Position numbers and translations under genes: made by a program. Below, one piece after another: positions 16,660-26,185 of a DNA stretch of 64,000 nt. Source of the DNA: Candidatus Abyssobacteria bacterium SURF_5. Its GTDB lineage: Bacteria > Abyssobacteria > SURF-5. Position 1 is the stretch's first letter, and the number at the start of each line of letters is the position of its first letter. The stretch spans positions 7,316 to 71,315 of the forward strand of contig QZKU01000084.1 in the NCBI GenBank assembly GCA_003598085.1, written 5' to 3'. The notes under the pieces are model-generated. The model was given only the letters and a program-made list of their open reading frames with translations, was not told where the DNA came from and did not search any database.

Positions 16660-17727
16660 TTAGATTACGAAGAAAAGTCCCACAATGAAAATCAGGAACA
16701 AGCCTGCGGCGGCAAAACCGAGGTTCCTGAAGAAATCGGTCCGAATAAGCGGCACCGTCCACATGAGGCTGTGGACCTGGGAGGGAAGCATCTTGCCGTG
16801 AATTACGGCCTCCACCTCCTCGAGCAAATCCTTGGCGAGCAGCCTCATCGCCGCACTTCCGATCTCGGCCGAGCCGGCCTTTGGAATGCCGCTGTAGGTC
16901 ACCAGGTGATCGCCGTAGTTCCACCGCGAATTGAAAAGCCAGCCGAGCGTGCCGCCGAGTCCGTTCAGAATGAGCGTCGCCTTGTCCGCGAGTCTCCTCA
17001 GCCGAGCCAATCGTAAGACGCCGCCGACTATCTTGCTCAGCTTGAAGAAGATCTTGACGCGAGGCGGCTGATCGAATTCGCACCTCTTGTAGACATCGGA
17101 AACCAGGTCCGGCCGATACGCGAGCATGATCGAAGTCTCCAGAACGCCGGCGTGTTCTCCGCCGGTGGCGAAAGCCCGCCGCTCCAGATCGGTCAACGGC
17201 CTGCCAAGCTCGGCCTCGAGTTTCGGGATCGCTCTGCCGTCGGTATACGGATGAAGCACGCGGATTGACGGCGCGAACATGGCCACTTTCTTGCGGAGGC
17301 TGATGCGGTGACACGCCTCCTCGATCGCGGGAGAATGGCGCGGACCGCCATGGCCGTTGGTGATCACGATGTACTTGAAGCCGTGGCGCGCAAGCGATTT
17401 GCCGAATCCCATGACTGCGCTTCTTACGGTGCGCGGGCTGACCGAGATCGAGCCGGGCAGCGGCAGCTCATCGGTGCCGAGCGTCAACGGCGGATACACG
17501 ACGACCGACCAGTCCGGATGCGCCTTGGCAAAGAGTTCGGCCACTCCCGCCGCGGAGGTTGCCGCGGAGAAGGTATCCATCCCCATCGGCAGGTGATGAC
17601 CATGCACTTCGAGCGCGCTCACGGGCAGAATCAGCAGCGTCTTTTCCCGATCCAAATCCCGCATCTGAGGATAAAGCATTTCCTCAGCCTTGAAGATGTT
17701 TGGAGTCACGGTGACCTCCTTGTTCAA
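16660..17727 (-). CDS. Creatininase family amidohydrolase with a C-terminal membrane anchor
   Basis: A 355-residue protein with the creatininase metal motifs: LEVHGHHLPMGMD (Glu, His, Asp ligands, about 38-50), TNGHGGPRH (about 122-130) and GGEHAGVLETS (about 176-186). Family members hydrolyse amide bonds in creatinine or in cofactor precursors. The last 20 residues are strongly hydrophobic (FAAAGLFLIFIVGLFFVI), giving a tail anchor not usual in the family. Another hydrophobic patch lies in the region of 225-260. The gene leads the minus-strand group followed by the FAD oxidoreductase and is divergent from the SDR at 17927. Confidence 0.85.
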   Translation of the reverse strand: MNKEVTVTPNIFKAEEMLYPQMRDLDREKTLLILPVSALEVHGHHLPMGMDTFSAATSAAGVAELFAKAHPDWSVVVYPPLTLGTDELPLPGSISVSPRTVRSAVMGFGKSLARHGFKYIVITNGHGGPRHSPAIEEACHRISLRKKVAMFAPSIRVLHPYTDGRAIPKLEAELGRPLTDLERRAFATGGEHAGVLETSIMLAYRPDLVSDVYKRCEFDQPPRVKIFFKLSKIVGGVLRLARLRRLADKATLILNGLGGTLGWLFNSRWNYGDHLVTYSGIPKAGSAEIGSAAMRLLAKDLLEEVEAVIHGKMLPSQVHSLMWTVPLIRTDFFRNLGFAAAGLFLIFIVGLFFVI

Positions 17728-17846
17728 AAAACAGAAAACACCATCAGAATAAATGAATTATTTGCCATGCCTTATGATTGGGATGGATAGGGAATTCCGC
17801 TGCGAGGCTGCGCTTCCTCCCGATAGTGCAGTTCCCGATGCATGAA

Positions 17847-17876
17847 TTGTGGATAAGGCAATTGGTATCGTATATT
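17847..17876 (+). promoter_or_regulatory. Possible promoter upstream of SDR
   Basis: TTGTGG and TATATT separated by 18 bases lie about 50 bases upstream of the SDR start in a clearly AT-rich patch. Confidence 0.4.
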
Positions 17877-17926
17877 ATATAGCATATGCCGAGTTTTGTG
17901 GAGTTTTTTTTCAAGAGGAGAGCATT

Positions 17927-18754
17927 ATGAGCAGATTTGAAGGGAAGACGGCATTTATAACGGGCGTGGGGAGAGTTACGGGAATCGGCGCCGCAATAGC
18001 GGTTCGACTTGCGCGCGAGGGCGCCAACGTTGTTATCAGCGACATCTGCCTGGAATTGAAAGACGCCCCCGGCTATGGAATGGGTTCGTGGGACCAACTA
18101 AACGAGACAGCCGAAACTATCCGCAAGGCGGGGGGAAAGAGCATCGCCGTAAAATGCGATGTTACCGATGCGGCCGATGTCGAGGCCGCATTGGAGAAGA
18201 CCGAAAGCGAATTCGGAGGCATTGACATTCTGGTCAATAACGCCGGCGGCAACCCCGGCTCCGCGCCGATCCTGATGATGGAGGAAGCGGCGTGGCGCAA
18301 GACGCTCGAAATCAATGCGACGGGCGCATTCCTGTGCTCGAAGGCGGCGGCACAGAAGATGGTGGGGCGCGGCGGCGGCAAGATCGTGAATCTGTCGTCG
18401 CGCACGGCGAAAACGCCCGCTCCCTATCTGGCCGCCTATATCGCGGCGAAGCAGGCGGTAATCGGACTGACCCGGGCGATGGCGCTCGAACTGGCGCCTT
18501 TTCATATCACCGTTAATGCCGTTTGCCCCGGATTCATTGATACGGATCTGACGCGCGAGGGACACGCACGACAGGCGGACGCGCTCGGCATTTCCATTCA
18601 GGATATTGTGGATGAAAAAGTGAAGGCGATCCCGATCGGTCGTCCCGGCACACCGGCGGACGTCGCCGGAGTAGTGGCTTTCTTGTGCTCTCCGGATGCC
18701 GATTACATGACCGGCCAGGCCCTCAATATCACCGGCGGATGGGAAATGCATTGA
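17927..18754 (+). CDS. SDR family oxidoreductase
   Basis: A 275-residue classical short-chain dehydrogenase. The cofactor site is ITGVGRVTGIGAAIA, a variant with an insertion in the usual TGxxxGIG. NNAGG follows at mid-chain, then the catalytic Ser in NLSSRT and Tyr and Lys in AYIAAK. The ending MTGQALNITGGWEMH is typical. The 3-oxoacyl-ACP reductase-like or polyol dehydrogenase-like branches are both possible; the substrate is unknown. ATG 17927 follows AAGAGGAG by about 6 bases. It is monocistronic and divergent from the creatininase-like gene. Confidence 0.88.
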   Translation: MSRFEGKTAFITGVGRVTGIGAAIAVRLAREGANVVISDICLELKDAPGYGMGSWDQLNETAETIRKAGGKSIAVKCDVTDAADVEAALEKTESEFGGIDILVNNAGGNPGSAPILMMEEAAWRKTLEINATGAFLCSKAAAQKMVGRGGGKIVNLSSRTAKTPAPYLAAYIAAKQAVIGLTRAMALELAPFHITVNAVCPGFIDTDLTREGHARQADALGISIQDIVDEKVKAIPIGRPGTPADVAGVVAFLCSPDADYMTGQALNITGGWEMH

Positions 18755-18933
18755 GTTCACCGGCTTTCCTCCCTGGAAAGTGTCCACAGTTTCCGTCAGC
18801 CGGAGCATCGAGAGGAAACTTGTTGTTGCTTGAATTTGAAATGATGGCCACGTTGATCTATAATAAAATTCGATAAGCTCTTTCGTCAGTTTCTCGAAAG
18901 TGCCATGATTATGGGGCAATAAAAGGAGAGTTT

Positions 18934-21561
18934 GTGGCTTCCCGCCCGAAACACAATCCGGAACCTCAGAGCAAGAAGAAATCCCCCTCTTCTCCTGCAG
19001 CTTGGTCCAAGGGAGAAAAATCTTCTCGCTCAGCGGCAGCGCCCTCCTCAAAAGGCTCGCAAAAAGAAGATGAGGCCTTCCATGCCTTGGAAATCCTTGA
19101 GAAGCTTTTTGCGAACCGCTACGTTCTGATCGCTTACCTGGACAAGAATTTCCGTTTCATTCGCGTGAACGAGGCGTATGCCAAGGCTGATGGCCGCGAT
19201 ACGGATTTCTTCTGCGGCAAGAACCATTTTGATTTGTACCCGAACGAAGAGAACGAACGTATTTTTCGGCGCGTTCTGGAGAGGGGCAAACCGTATTCCA
19301 TCTCGGAGAAACCGTTTGTGTATGGAGCCGATACCGAACGCGGAACAACCTACTGGGACTGGAGCCTGTTTCCGGTCCAAAACCCGGCCGGCCAAACCGA
19401 TGGATTGCTCCTGACCGCTATCGACGCGACGAACCGGGTGCGCGCGCAAGAGGAGCTGTTGAAGCACCAGGACCACCTCGAGAAGCTGGTCCGGGAGAGG
19501 ACGGCGGAGCTGCATCAGATCAATCGGCGCCTCAAGGAAGAGATCAGGGAACGCGGGCGCGCGGAAGACGAGCTCAAGAGGACGCTTGACGAGCTTCAAA
19601 GCACGATTGAAGAACTTCGGGTGACGGAGGAGGAGTTGCGCGATCAAAACGAAGAGATGCTCGCCAGTAGAGAAGTGCTGAAGAACGAGAGCCAGCGGTA
19701 TCTGGATTTATTCGAACTCGCGCCGGACGGCTACATCATAACCGATGCGTCCGGCTTCATTACCGGCGCCAACCGCAACGCACTCCAGCTTCTGAATACG
19801 TCGAGCAAATATCTCGCCGGCTGTTCTTTCATGTCCTTTGTCCGGAAGGAGGACCATGACGTCTTCCTGTCACGGTTTGCCAGTGTCTTTCGGCTCAAGG
19901 GGAAGAGGCAGTTTGGATTGCGCCTTCAGCCGCGGGGAAAGAAGCCGGCGTTCGACGCTTCCGTCAGCGTCGGATTGATTCGCAATCCAAAAGGGCATCC
20001 GGAGGGAATTCGCTGGCTCATCCGAGACGTTACCGAGCACAAGAAGGTCGAGGACGAGCTGCGGTTCCAGGCCAACGCGCTATCGCAGATAAATGACGCC
20101 GTTATCGCGGTGGATGAAGAACAGCGGATCACCTACTGGAACCCGGGGGCCGAGCGCCTGTATGAATTGTCCGCAGCCGAGGTTCTGGGACGCCTGCTTT
20201 CTGAGACAGTCCATGGTGATTGGCTGGATTCTGACGCGGTCAATACCGCCCTTGCGGAAAAAAACATCTGGAGCGGGCAGAACGTCCACGTCACTCTCAT
20301 CGGCAAGAGAATCGATGTCGATTCGGTCATTACGGTACTCAGGAACAAGAACGGCGAAGCAACGGGAAAACTGGCGGTGATCCGGGATATCACCGAGAGT
20401 AAGCAGGCGGAGCAAAAGCTCAGCCGATCGCAGAGCCGCTACCGCGAGCTGTATGAAGGAAGTCATGACGGATATGTCATGACCGATTTGGACGGGCGCT
20501 TTATCGAGTTTAATACCAGCTTCATGCAGATAGTCGGCTACTCCGAACCGGAGCTGAATCAGATGTCGTATTGGGATCTGACTCCCCGAAGATGGCATGC
20601 CTTCGAAAGAAAGATCATCCACGAACAGGTCTTTCCCAGAGGATATTCCGATGTCTATGAAAAGGAGTATCGCAGAAAGGACGGGGTAGTACTGCCCATC
20701 GAGGTCAGGAAATACCTTTTGAAGGACGAAGCCGGCAAGAATTCGGGCCTGTGGGCGTTTGTCAGGAATATCAGCAAGCGAAAGGAGGCCGAGCAAGAGC
20801 TGAAAGATTCCGAAGCGCGTTATCGCCGTCTGTCCGAACAGCTCGAGGACATGGTCAAGCGGAAGGTGGAGGAACTTCAGCAGGCGAGGAATCTGGCCGC
20901 GATTGGCCGGATGGTTGCGGTGCTCGCCCACGAGGTGAGAAATCCCCTGCAGACCATAGAACTCGGCGCCGAGTCACTGAAGCGATATGTAGGTCAGCAG
21001 AAGGAAAGCGCCGAGATTTTCAGGGAGATCGGTTACGGCGTGAATCTGCTTAACCAGATAACTACTGAGCTGATCGACTTTGCGCGCCCGATTCAGCTTC
21101 AAAAATCAGCCGTCACGATAGAGGACCTTATTGAGCGGGCGCTGGAGGTTGCGACGCGCAGGTTCTCTCATGTCGCCATTTATGCCGACCTCGAACGAGA
21201 AGACGAGAAGGTGTTTGTCGATGTTAACCGCTTTATCCAGGTGCTCGTGAATCTCTTTGTTAATGCGGCCGACGCCATCTGCGGTCACGGCACTCTGATC
21301 ATACGTTCGCGTTTGTCAGCGGATGATACCGGCAGGAAAATCATTCTGTCGATGATCGATAATGGCTGTGGAATAGCCGAAACCGACCTCGAGCAGGTTT
21401 GCGAGCCTTTTTTCACCACGAAAACCAGAGGAATTGGGCTGGGATTACCTTTCAGCAAGAGGATCATAGAGGCGCACGGCGGCGCCATCAGCATCCGAAG
21501 CACAATCGGCAAGGGCACTTGCGTCGATGTCATCCTCCCGCTCAATTCTGAGACCACGTAA
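18934..21561 (+). CDS. Multi-PAS sensor histidine kinase
   Basis: An 875-residue soluble kinase with no membrane segment. A low-complexity basic N-terminus (1-45) precedes PAS1 (about 55-165), a coiled coil (170-250), PAS2 (255-370), PAS3 (378-490) and PAS4 (500-620). A HisKA domain with phospho-acceptor His666 in AHEVRNPLQ and an ATPase domain follow (N box NLFVNAADA, G boxes DNGCGI and TRGIGLGLPFS). It senses an internal signal, perhaps redox or a small ligand, and passes phosphate to a regulator not encoded next to it. GTG 18934 has AAAGGAGAG 5 bases upstream. It converges with the SagB-like gene. Confidence 0.92.
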   Translation: MASRPKHNPEPQSKKKSPSSPAAWSKGEKSSRSAAAPSSKGSQKEDEAFHALEILEKLFANRYVLIAYLDKNFRFIRVNEAYAKADGRDTDFFCGKNHFDLYPNEENERIFRRVLERGKPYSISEKPFVYGADTERGTTYWDWSLFPVQNPAGQTDGLLLTAIDATNRVRAQEELLKHQDHLEKLVRERTAELHQINRRLKEEIRERGRAEDELKRTLDELQSTIEELRVTEEELRDQNEEMLASREVLKNESQRYLDLFELAPDGYIITDASGFITGANRNALQLLNTSSKYLAGCSFMSFVRKEDHDVFLSRFASVFRLKGKRQFGLRLQPRGKKPAFDASVSVGLIRNPKGHPEGIRWLIRDVTEHKKVEDELRFQANALSQINDAVIAVDEEQRITYWNPGAERLYELSAAEVLGRLLSETVHGDWLDSDAVNTALAEKNIWSGQNVHVTLIGKRIDVDSVITVLRNKNGEATGKLAVIRDITESKQAEQKLSRSQSRYRELYEGSHDGYVMTDLDGRFIEFNTSFMQIVGYSEPELNQMSYWDLTPRRWHAFERKIIHEQVFPRGYSDVYEKEYRRKDGVVLPIEVRKYLLKDEAGKNSGLWAFVRNISKRKEAEQELKDSEARYRRLSEQLEDMVKRKVEELQQARNLAAIGRMVAVLAHEVRNPLQTIELGAESLKRYVGQQKESAEIFREIGYGVNLLNQITTELIDFARPIQLQKSAVTIEDLIERALEVATRRFSHVAIYADLEREDEKVFVDVNRFIQVLVNLFVNAADAICGHGTLIIRSRLSADDTGRKIILSMIDNGCGIAETDLEQVCEPFFTTKTRGIGLGLPFSKRIIEAHGGAISIRSTIGKGTCVDVILPLNSETT

Positions 21562-21569
21562 AATTCTTC

Positions 21570-22304
21570 CTAGTGCAGCTTTCCGACCGCTGCCAGATAT
21601 ACGGCCGTTTCCTCCCTGCCATCGATCTCCAAAAACGCATTGATCTCTTCATCATAAAAGGCGCCGGCGGCGCAGCATCCGAACCCGATCCCGGCCGCGG
21701 CGAGGTACAGGTTCTGCCCGATGTGCCCGGCATCCATGTAGATGTAGCGATATGCCCGCTCAGCGTATTTCCAGGCGCTGCGGGCGATGATCGCGGTCCA
21801 AAGAAAAACGGCCGCCGCCTCTTCAAACATGGGCTGGTCGAGAGCGCTTCTTGCCACGAGCCGCCCATAATCACCCTGTTTTAGCAGTTGCAGGGAAGCC
21901 TCGGACGGATCGTAATGATAAAGCCCCGGCTCCAGGTTTTCGACCCGGTTGCTCAGAACATATGTCTCGATTGGATATAACGCCCCTGCGGAGGGCGCGC
22001 TACGAAATCCATGTTCTCGCACGCGGAGCGTGATTCCCTGCGTCGCCCAGAGAAGCTGAGCCAATTGCTGGAGCGACATCGATTCCCGACCATACGATCT
22101 GATGGAGCGGCGCTCCCTGATGATGTCCCAAAGAGGCACGCCGCCCTTTGTGGTGGGCGTGGGCAACACGACTTCTTGCAGGGATTCCGGATACAATTTG
22201 CGGGGAGACGGCTGCATTTCAAAGTCGAGCTTGTGGCGGCGCATTGAACCGCGCCTGTACCTGGTCAGATCCTGGTATGTTTTCCCGATTCCTTCGTATT
22301 CCAT
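21570..22304 (-). CDS. SagB/ThcOx-type nitroreductase family oxidoreductase
   Basis: A 244-residue FMN-binding protein of the SagB/ThcOx subgroup. It shows the RRSIRSYG motif (FMN phosphate binding), a long LAQLLWATQGI helix, the RSAPSAGALYPIE motif and the C-terminal AAAGIGFGCCAAGAF glycine-rich segment. SagB proteins oxidise azolines to azoles during maturation of ribosomal peptides, but lone members like this are common and their substrate is unknown. No YcaO, leader peptide or other RiPP gene is nearby. The N-terminal 70 residues include a conserved FKLDFEMQP-like segment of the family. Confidence 0.85.
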   Translation of the reverse strand: MEYEGIGKTYQDLTRYRRGSMRRHKLDFEMQPSPRKLYPESLQEVVLPTPTTKGGVPLWDIIRERRSIRSYGRESMSLQQLAQLLWATQGITLRVREHGFRSAPSAGALYPIETYVLSNRVENLEPGLYHYDPSEASLQLLKQGDYGRLVARSALDQPMFEEAAAVFLWTAIIARSAWKYAERAYRYIYMDAGHIGQNLYLAAAGIGFGCCAAGAFYDEEINAFLEIDGREETAVYLAAVGKLH

Positions 22305-22399
22305 ATGTCCCCCTTTTCCTTACCAAGCCGGGCCGGAGATCGATTTGAGCCAAGGCCGCAGGGAATCCGAGGAAGGCCCGCGGCGCGGGTGTTTTGCGG

Positions 22400-22428
22400 T
22401 TGAAGTCGGCACCCTTTTATGGTATAGT
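22400..22428 (+). promoter_or_regulatory. Probable sigma70-type promoter of the SulP gene
   Basis: TTGAAG (22400-22405) and TATAGT (22423-22428) are spaced by exactly 17 bases, about 170 bases upstream of the SulP GTG start. Confidence 0.5.
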
Positions 22429-22599
22429 TCTACCATGCGATAATGTTTGGCCCAAACCCCCAATAGCGTTTCATCAGGTGAACCTAATTTAGCAAATTTT
22501 TCTGGAAACGGAAGATACTATTGTGGGTCAATCATACAGGATATCCCCATTATCCGGATCGCACGTGCCCCCCGTCGCCATCTCTGGGAGGCTGAAGCC

Positions 22600-24810
22600 G
22601 TGAAGGACTCACGACAGGCCGTCAGTATGAATGCAACCGTCGCTCCAGTTGAAGCCGTGGCCCGAAGGAAACGGCTGATCGACCCGGTACGGGTTTTCCC
22701 CTTTTTAGCCTGGGCCAAGGAAATCAACGGGGCAACTCTGCGCTCCGATATTATAGCAGGGGTGACCGTTGCGCTCGTGCTGATCCCGCAGTCGATGGCG
22801 TATGCCCAGCTCGCCGGCCTGCCGGCCTATTACGGCTTGTACGCCGCCTTCATTCCCCCCAGCATCGCCGCCCTTTTCGGGTCCAGCCGCCAATTGGCTA
22901 CCGGACCGGTTGCGGTCGTCTCCTTGATGACGGCTGCCGCCCTCGAACCGCTCGCGAAGGCGGGCAGCGAAGGCTTTATCGCGTACGCCATTCTCCTCGC
23001 GATGATGGTCGGCGCCTTCCAGTTCACTCTCGGCATCCTGCGGCTCGGGATCGCGGTAAATTTCCTGTCACATCCCGTGGTCAACGGCTTCACGAATGCG
23101 GCCGCCATCATCATTGCGACCTCACAGCTTTCAAAGATTTTCGGAGTGTCGGTCGATACGGCCGAGCATCATTACGAAACCATTTGGCGCGTGATGCAGG
23201 CGGCCTGGCATTACACGCACGTGCCGAGCCTCGGAATGGCCGCGCTCGCGTTTGCGATCATGTACGGCCTGAAATGGCTGAACCCGAAGATACCGAATGT
23301 GCTTGTGGCCGTGGTGGTGACGACGCTGCTTGCGTGGGCGACCGGCTTCGAGCATAACTACAAGGCCCGCCTGAGCGCAATCGAGGCGCCGGAGGCGCGG
23401 GAGGCCGTTAACCAGTATAACCTGGTGCTCGACGAGATGGAGAAGGCCTCGGAGGCGCGCACCCTGCTGTCGCCTCAGATCACCGAGGTCCAGAAGACGC
23501 ACGGCCTGCATTCGGCTGAGGCAATGGAACTGAACCATAAGCTCGCCCTGCTCAACCTTCACCTGTCCGAACTGAAGGAGAAGGCGCAGGTCTATCGCAA
23601 CCAGCTTCGGTCGTTCCAGTTCACGGCGGCAACGAGCGGGGACGAAATGAAGTTTTACCTGCGCACTGCGACCCCGGAGGGCATCCAGTGTGACGGGCGT
23701 TGCTGGCGCATGCGCGTCAGAAACGAGATCATTCCGGAGGATTCCATTTCGCTCTCTTCGGGAGGGGCCGTAGTCGGCACAATTCCGAAAGGGCTCCCGA
23801 AGTTTTCGGTTCCGAAGTTCGATCCGAATTTCATACTCCAGCTTTTCCCGATGGCGGCCATCATCTCGCTGCTCGGATTCATGGAAGCGATATCGATCGC
23901 GAAGGCGATGGCGGCAAAGACGGGACAGCGTCTCGATCCGAACCAGGAACTGATCGGGCAGGGGCTTGCGAACATGGTCGGCTCGATCGGGCGCAGCTAT
24001 CCGGTCTCCGGCTCGTTCTCGCGATCGGCCGTAAACATACAAGCCGGCGCCGTGACCGGATTATCGAGCGTGGTAACCAGCCTGGTGGTCGTTATCACCT
24101 TGATGCTGTTCACTCCGCTTTTGTACCACCTGCCACAGGCGGTGCTTGCCGCGATCATCATGATGGCGGTTGTCGGCCTTATCAACGTCAAGGGGTTCAT
24201 CCACGCCTGGGAAGCGCAGCGCTATGACGGCGCCATCTCGATCCTGAGTTTCGTCTTCACGCTCGCGTTCGCGCCCCACCTCGACAAGGGCATCATGATC
24301 GGAGTCGCGCTCTCGCTCATCCTGTATCTGTATCGCAACCTCAAGCCCGGCCTCGCCGTTCTGTCGCTGCATCCCGACGATTCGCTGCGCGATGCGAACC
24401 GGCACGGCCTGGAAAAATGCCGCTACGTCGCCGCAATACGGTTTGATGGCCCGCTCTTCTTCGCCAGCGCCAGCTATCTCGAAGATAAGGTGCTCGAGCA
24501 GGTGGCCGCCATGCCCGACCTGAGGCACGTCCTGATCGTTGCGCACGGGATTAACGAGCTCGATGCGTCGGGCGAGGAAATGCTGTCGCAGCTTGTGGCG
24601 CGCCTGCGAGATGCCGGCTACGACGTCTCGTTCAGCGGGTTGAAGGACAATGTGATCGACGTGCTCAAGCGCACTCACCTGTACGAAGAGATCGGCGAAG
24701 ACCACATGTTCCCGACCCAATCGGCGGCGATCCAGGCGATTCATGCGAAAGCACATGAGAACGCCCAGGAAGAAGAGTGCCCACTCCTCAGAGTGTGCCG
24801 CAGAGTGTGA
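22600..24810 (+). CDS. SulP family anion transporter with STAS domain and a large insertion
   Basis: A protein of about 736 residues. The N-terminal membrane part carries the SulP signature (VALVLIPQSMAYAQLAG) and about ten transmembrane helices. A cytosolic STAS domain follows (about 595-715; VAAIRFDGPLFFASA, ELDASGEEML). Such transporters carry sulfate, bicarbonate or other anions. Between the mid helices lies an insertion of about 140 residues (roughly 254-394), with an Ala/Glu-rich helical part and a CDGRCWRM segment, before the conserved VVGTIPKGLP. GTG 22600 has GGGAGG 8 bases upstream and is preferred; a later ATG at 22627 has a poor site. Confidence 0.88.
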   Translation: MKDSRQAVSMNATVAPVEAVARRKRLIDPVRVFPFLAWAKEINGATLRSDIIAGVTVALVLIPQSMAYAQLAGLPAYYGLYAAFIPPSIAALFGSSRQLATGPVAVVSLMTAAALEPLAKAGSEGFIAYAILLAMMVGAFQFTLGILRLGIAVNFLSHPVVNGFTNAAAIIIATSQLSKIFGVSVDTAEHHYETIWRVMQAAWHYTHVPSLGMAALAFAIMYGLKWLNPKIPNVLVAVVVTTLLAWATGFEHNYKARLSAIEAPEAREAVNQYNLVLDEMEKASEARTLLSPQITEVQKTHGLHSAEAMELNHKLALLNLHLSELKEKAQVYRNQLRSFQFTAATSGDEMKFYLRTATPEGIQCDGRCWRMRVRNEIIPEDSISLSSGGAVVGTIPKGLPKFSVPKFDPNFILQLFPMAAIISLLGFMEAISIAKAMAAKTGQRLDPNQELIGQGLANMVGSIGRSYPVSGSFSRSAVNIQAGAVTGLSSVVTSLVVVITLMLFTPLLYHLPQAVLAAIIMMAVVGLINVKGFIHAWEAQRYDGAISILSFVFTLAFAPHLDKGIMIGVALSLILYLYRNLKPGLAVLSLHPDDSLRDANRHGLEKCRYVAAIRFDGPLFFASASYLEDKVLEQVAAMPDLRHVLIVAHGINELDASGEEMLSQLVARLRDAGYDVSFSGLKDNVIDVLKRTHLYEEIGEDHMFPTQSAAIQAIHAKAHENAQEEECPLLRVCRRV

Positions 24811-25291
24811 TTCCGCCAAGGCGCGAGAAAATTTAATCACGTATCGCACGAATTCAATGAATTGCGCGAATTATTCCAGCCGCAGAATCCAGGATACGCG
24901 ATGCTTGCCGATCATCTCGATCTTCCTCTTCTTGTCGAGCCTTAGCGCCTATCTGGCCACCCTCTTTGGTCATTCTGAGCAAAAGCGAAGAATCTCTTTT
25001 AGAAACCGCCGATGAACGCCGATACACGCCGGTGCTGAACGATGAAGTCCCGCGCCTCGCGGGAATCATTCCGATCTTGAGCGTAGTCGAATGTTTTATC
25101 CCCACCCCGCGCTTCGCGCGGGAAGAGTTTCTCTTTGGAACGCAGATGAAATCCGATGAACGCAGACAAAGACACGGATTCGCTGATTTCATGTCCCGGC
25201 GATGCTGAAAGCAGAAACGGCACACTCCCCTTCATTAAGAAAGCGAAGGAGAGTGTGCCTTAATGGGTTCTGCTTGATGGGACCGTCGATT
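24811..25291. other. Intergenic region with dispersed repeats and a hairpin
   Basis: No gene is convincing here. It holds a CATTCTGAGC...GCGAAGAATCTC element at about 24972-25000, the same family found near 42.4 and 52 kb, and GCCGATGAACGCC / GAACGCAGATGAA-type repeats at about 25005-25030 and 25138-25185. A long imperfect hairpin (GGCACACTC with GAGTGTGCC, 25219-25259) lies just downstream of the SDR gene end and may terminate it. Confidence 0.55.
25219..25259 (-). terminator. Probable terminator of the SDR gene
   Basis: GGCACACTC-CCCTTC pairs with GAAGG-A-GAGTGTGCC with a small bulge. Read on the minus strand it is followed by GTTTCTGC, downstream of the stop at 25292. Confidence 0.5.
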
Positions 25292-26185
25292 TTATCCCAT
25301 GAAGAGCTCAGTAGCTTCTTCGCAGAATCTGGCGCCGTTCAGATTCGTGATTTCGCCCCAGTTCTGCATGATATCCTCAGCCGCAGGAACCTTGTCGAAC
25401 TTCTTCCCGGGGCCGGTCATGACCTGGGAGCGGCAGTACAGGATGCCGTTCGGAGTGCCGGTTGCGACAATATAACGACCCGAATCCTCGCACTGCTCCG
25501 AACACAAGTACACCACGGCCGGAGTGACATTTTCAGTCTTGAATACGTCCTGCATTCCCGGCGGCAGAATATCCTCGGTCATTCTCGTCAGGGCGTTGGG
25601 CACAATGACATTCACCTTGATGTTGTACTTTGCCCCCTCCTTTTTCAATACGTTCGTCAGTCCGGCCAGCCCCATCTTGGCCGCGCCATAATTCGCCTGG
25701 CCGAAATTCCCAATCAGGCCTGAGGTGGACGAAGTCATCACGATGCGGCCGTAGTTTTGTTTTCGCATGATTTCCATGGCCGGTCTCGATACACAATAGG
25801 CGCCTTTCAAATGCACCGCGACGACCGCATCCCACATATTTTCGTCCATCTTGAGAAAGGATTTGTCTCTCAGAATGCCCGCATTATTCACCACGATATC
25901 CACTTTGCCGAATGCTTCAACGGCGCTCTTGACAATGTTCTCTCCGCCAGCCACAGTGGCAACGGAATCGTAGTTCGGGATCGCCTCTCCGCCCGCCGCC
26001 TTGATCTCCTCCGCGACCTGGTTGGCCGCTGCGTCACTCGAGCCGGTGCCGTCTCTGGCGCCGCCGAGATCGTTAACCACAACCTTGGCGCCCCGCTTGG
26101 CTAATTCCAGGGCGTAGGTTCTTCCCAAGCCTGAGCCGGCGCCGGTGACAATGGCCACTCTGCCGGTAAAATCGATCTTGGACAT
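25292..26185 (-). CDS. SDR oxidoreductase, (3R)-hydroxyacyl-CoA dehydrogenase-like (MFE2/HSD17B4 type)
   Basis: A protein of about 297 residues with VTGAGSGLGRTYALELAKRG and VVNDLGG, the N-terminal pattern typical of the dehydrogenase domain of peroxisomal multifunctional enzyme 2 and its bacterial homologues. NNAGILRDKSF and YGAAKMGLAG (Tyr, Lys) complete the catalytic set. Bacterial members act on 3-hydroxyacyl-CoA, steroids or related lipids. The C-terminal extension of about 50 residues (RFCEEATELFMG at the end) is also seen in that branch. ATG 26185 has AAAGGAGA 7 bases upstream; an in-frame start 12 codons earlier has no such site. No linked beta-oxidation genes are present. Confidence 0.85.
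   Translation of the reverse strand: MSKIDFTGRVAIVTGAGSGLGRTYALELAKRGAKVVVNDLGGARDGTGSSDAAANQVAEEIKAAGGEAIPNYDSVATVAGGENIVKSAVEAFGKVDIVVNNAGILRDKSFLKMDENMWDAVVAVHLKGAYCVSRPAMEIMRKQNYGRIVMTSSTSGLIGNFGQANYGAAKMGLAGLTNVLKKEGAKYNIKVNVIVPNALTRMTEDILPPGMQDVFKTENVTPAVVYLCSEQCEDSGRYIVATGTPNGILYCRSQVMTGPGKKFDKVPAAEDIMQNWGEITNLNGARFCEEATELFMG

Noticed and set aside
24966-25208. Open frames in the repeat region after the SulP gene
   Set aside because: They consist of dispersed repeat text and have no ribosome site or domain.
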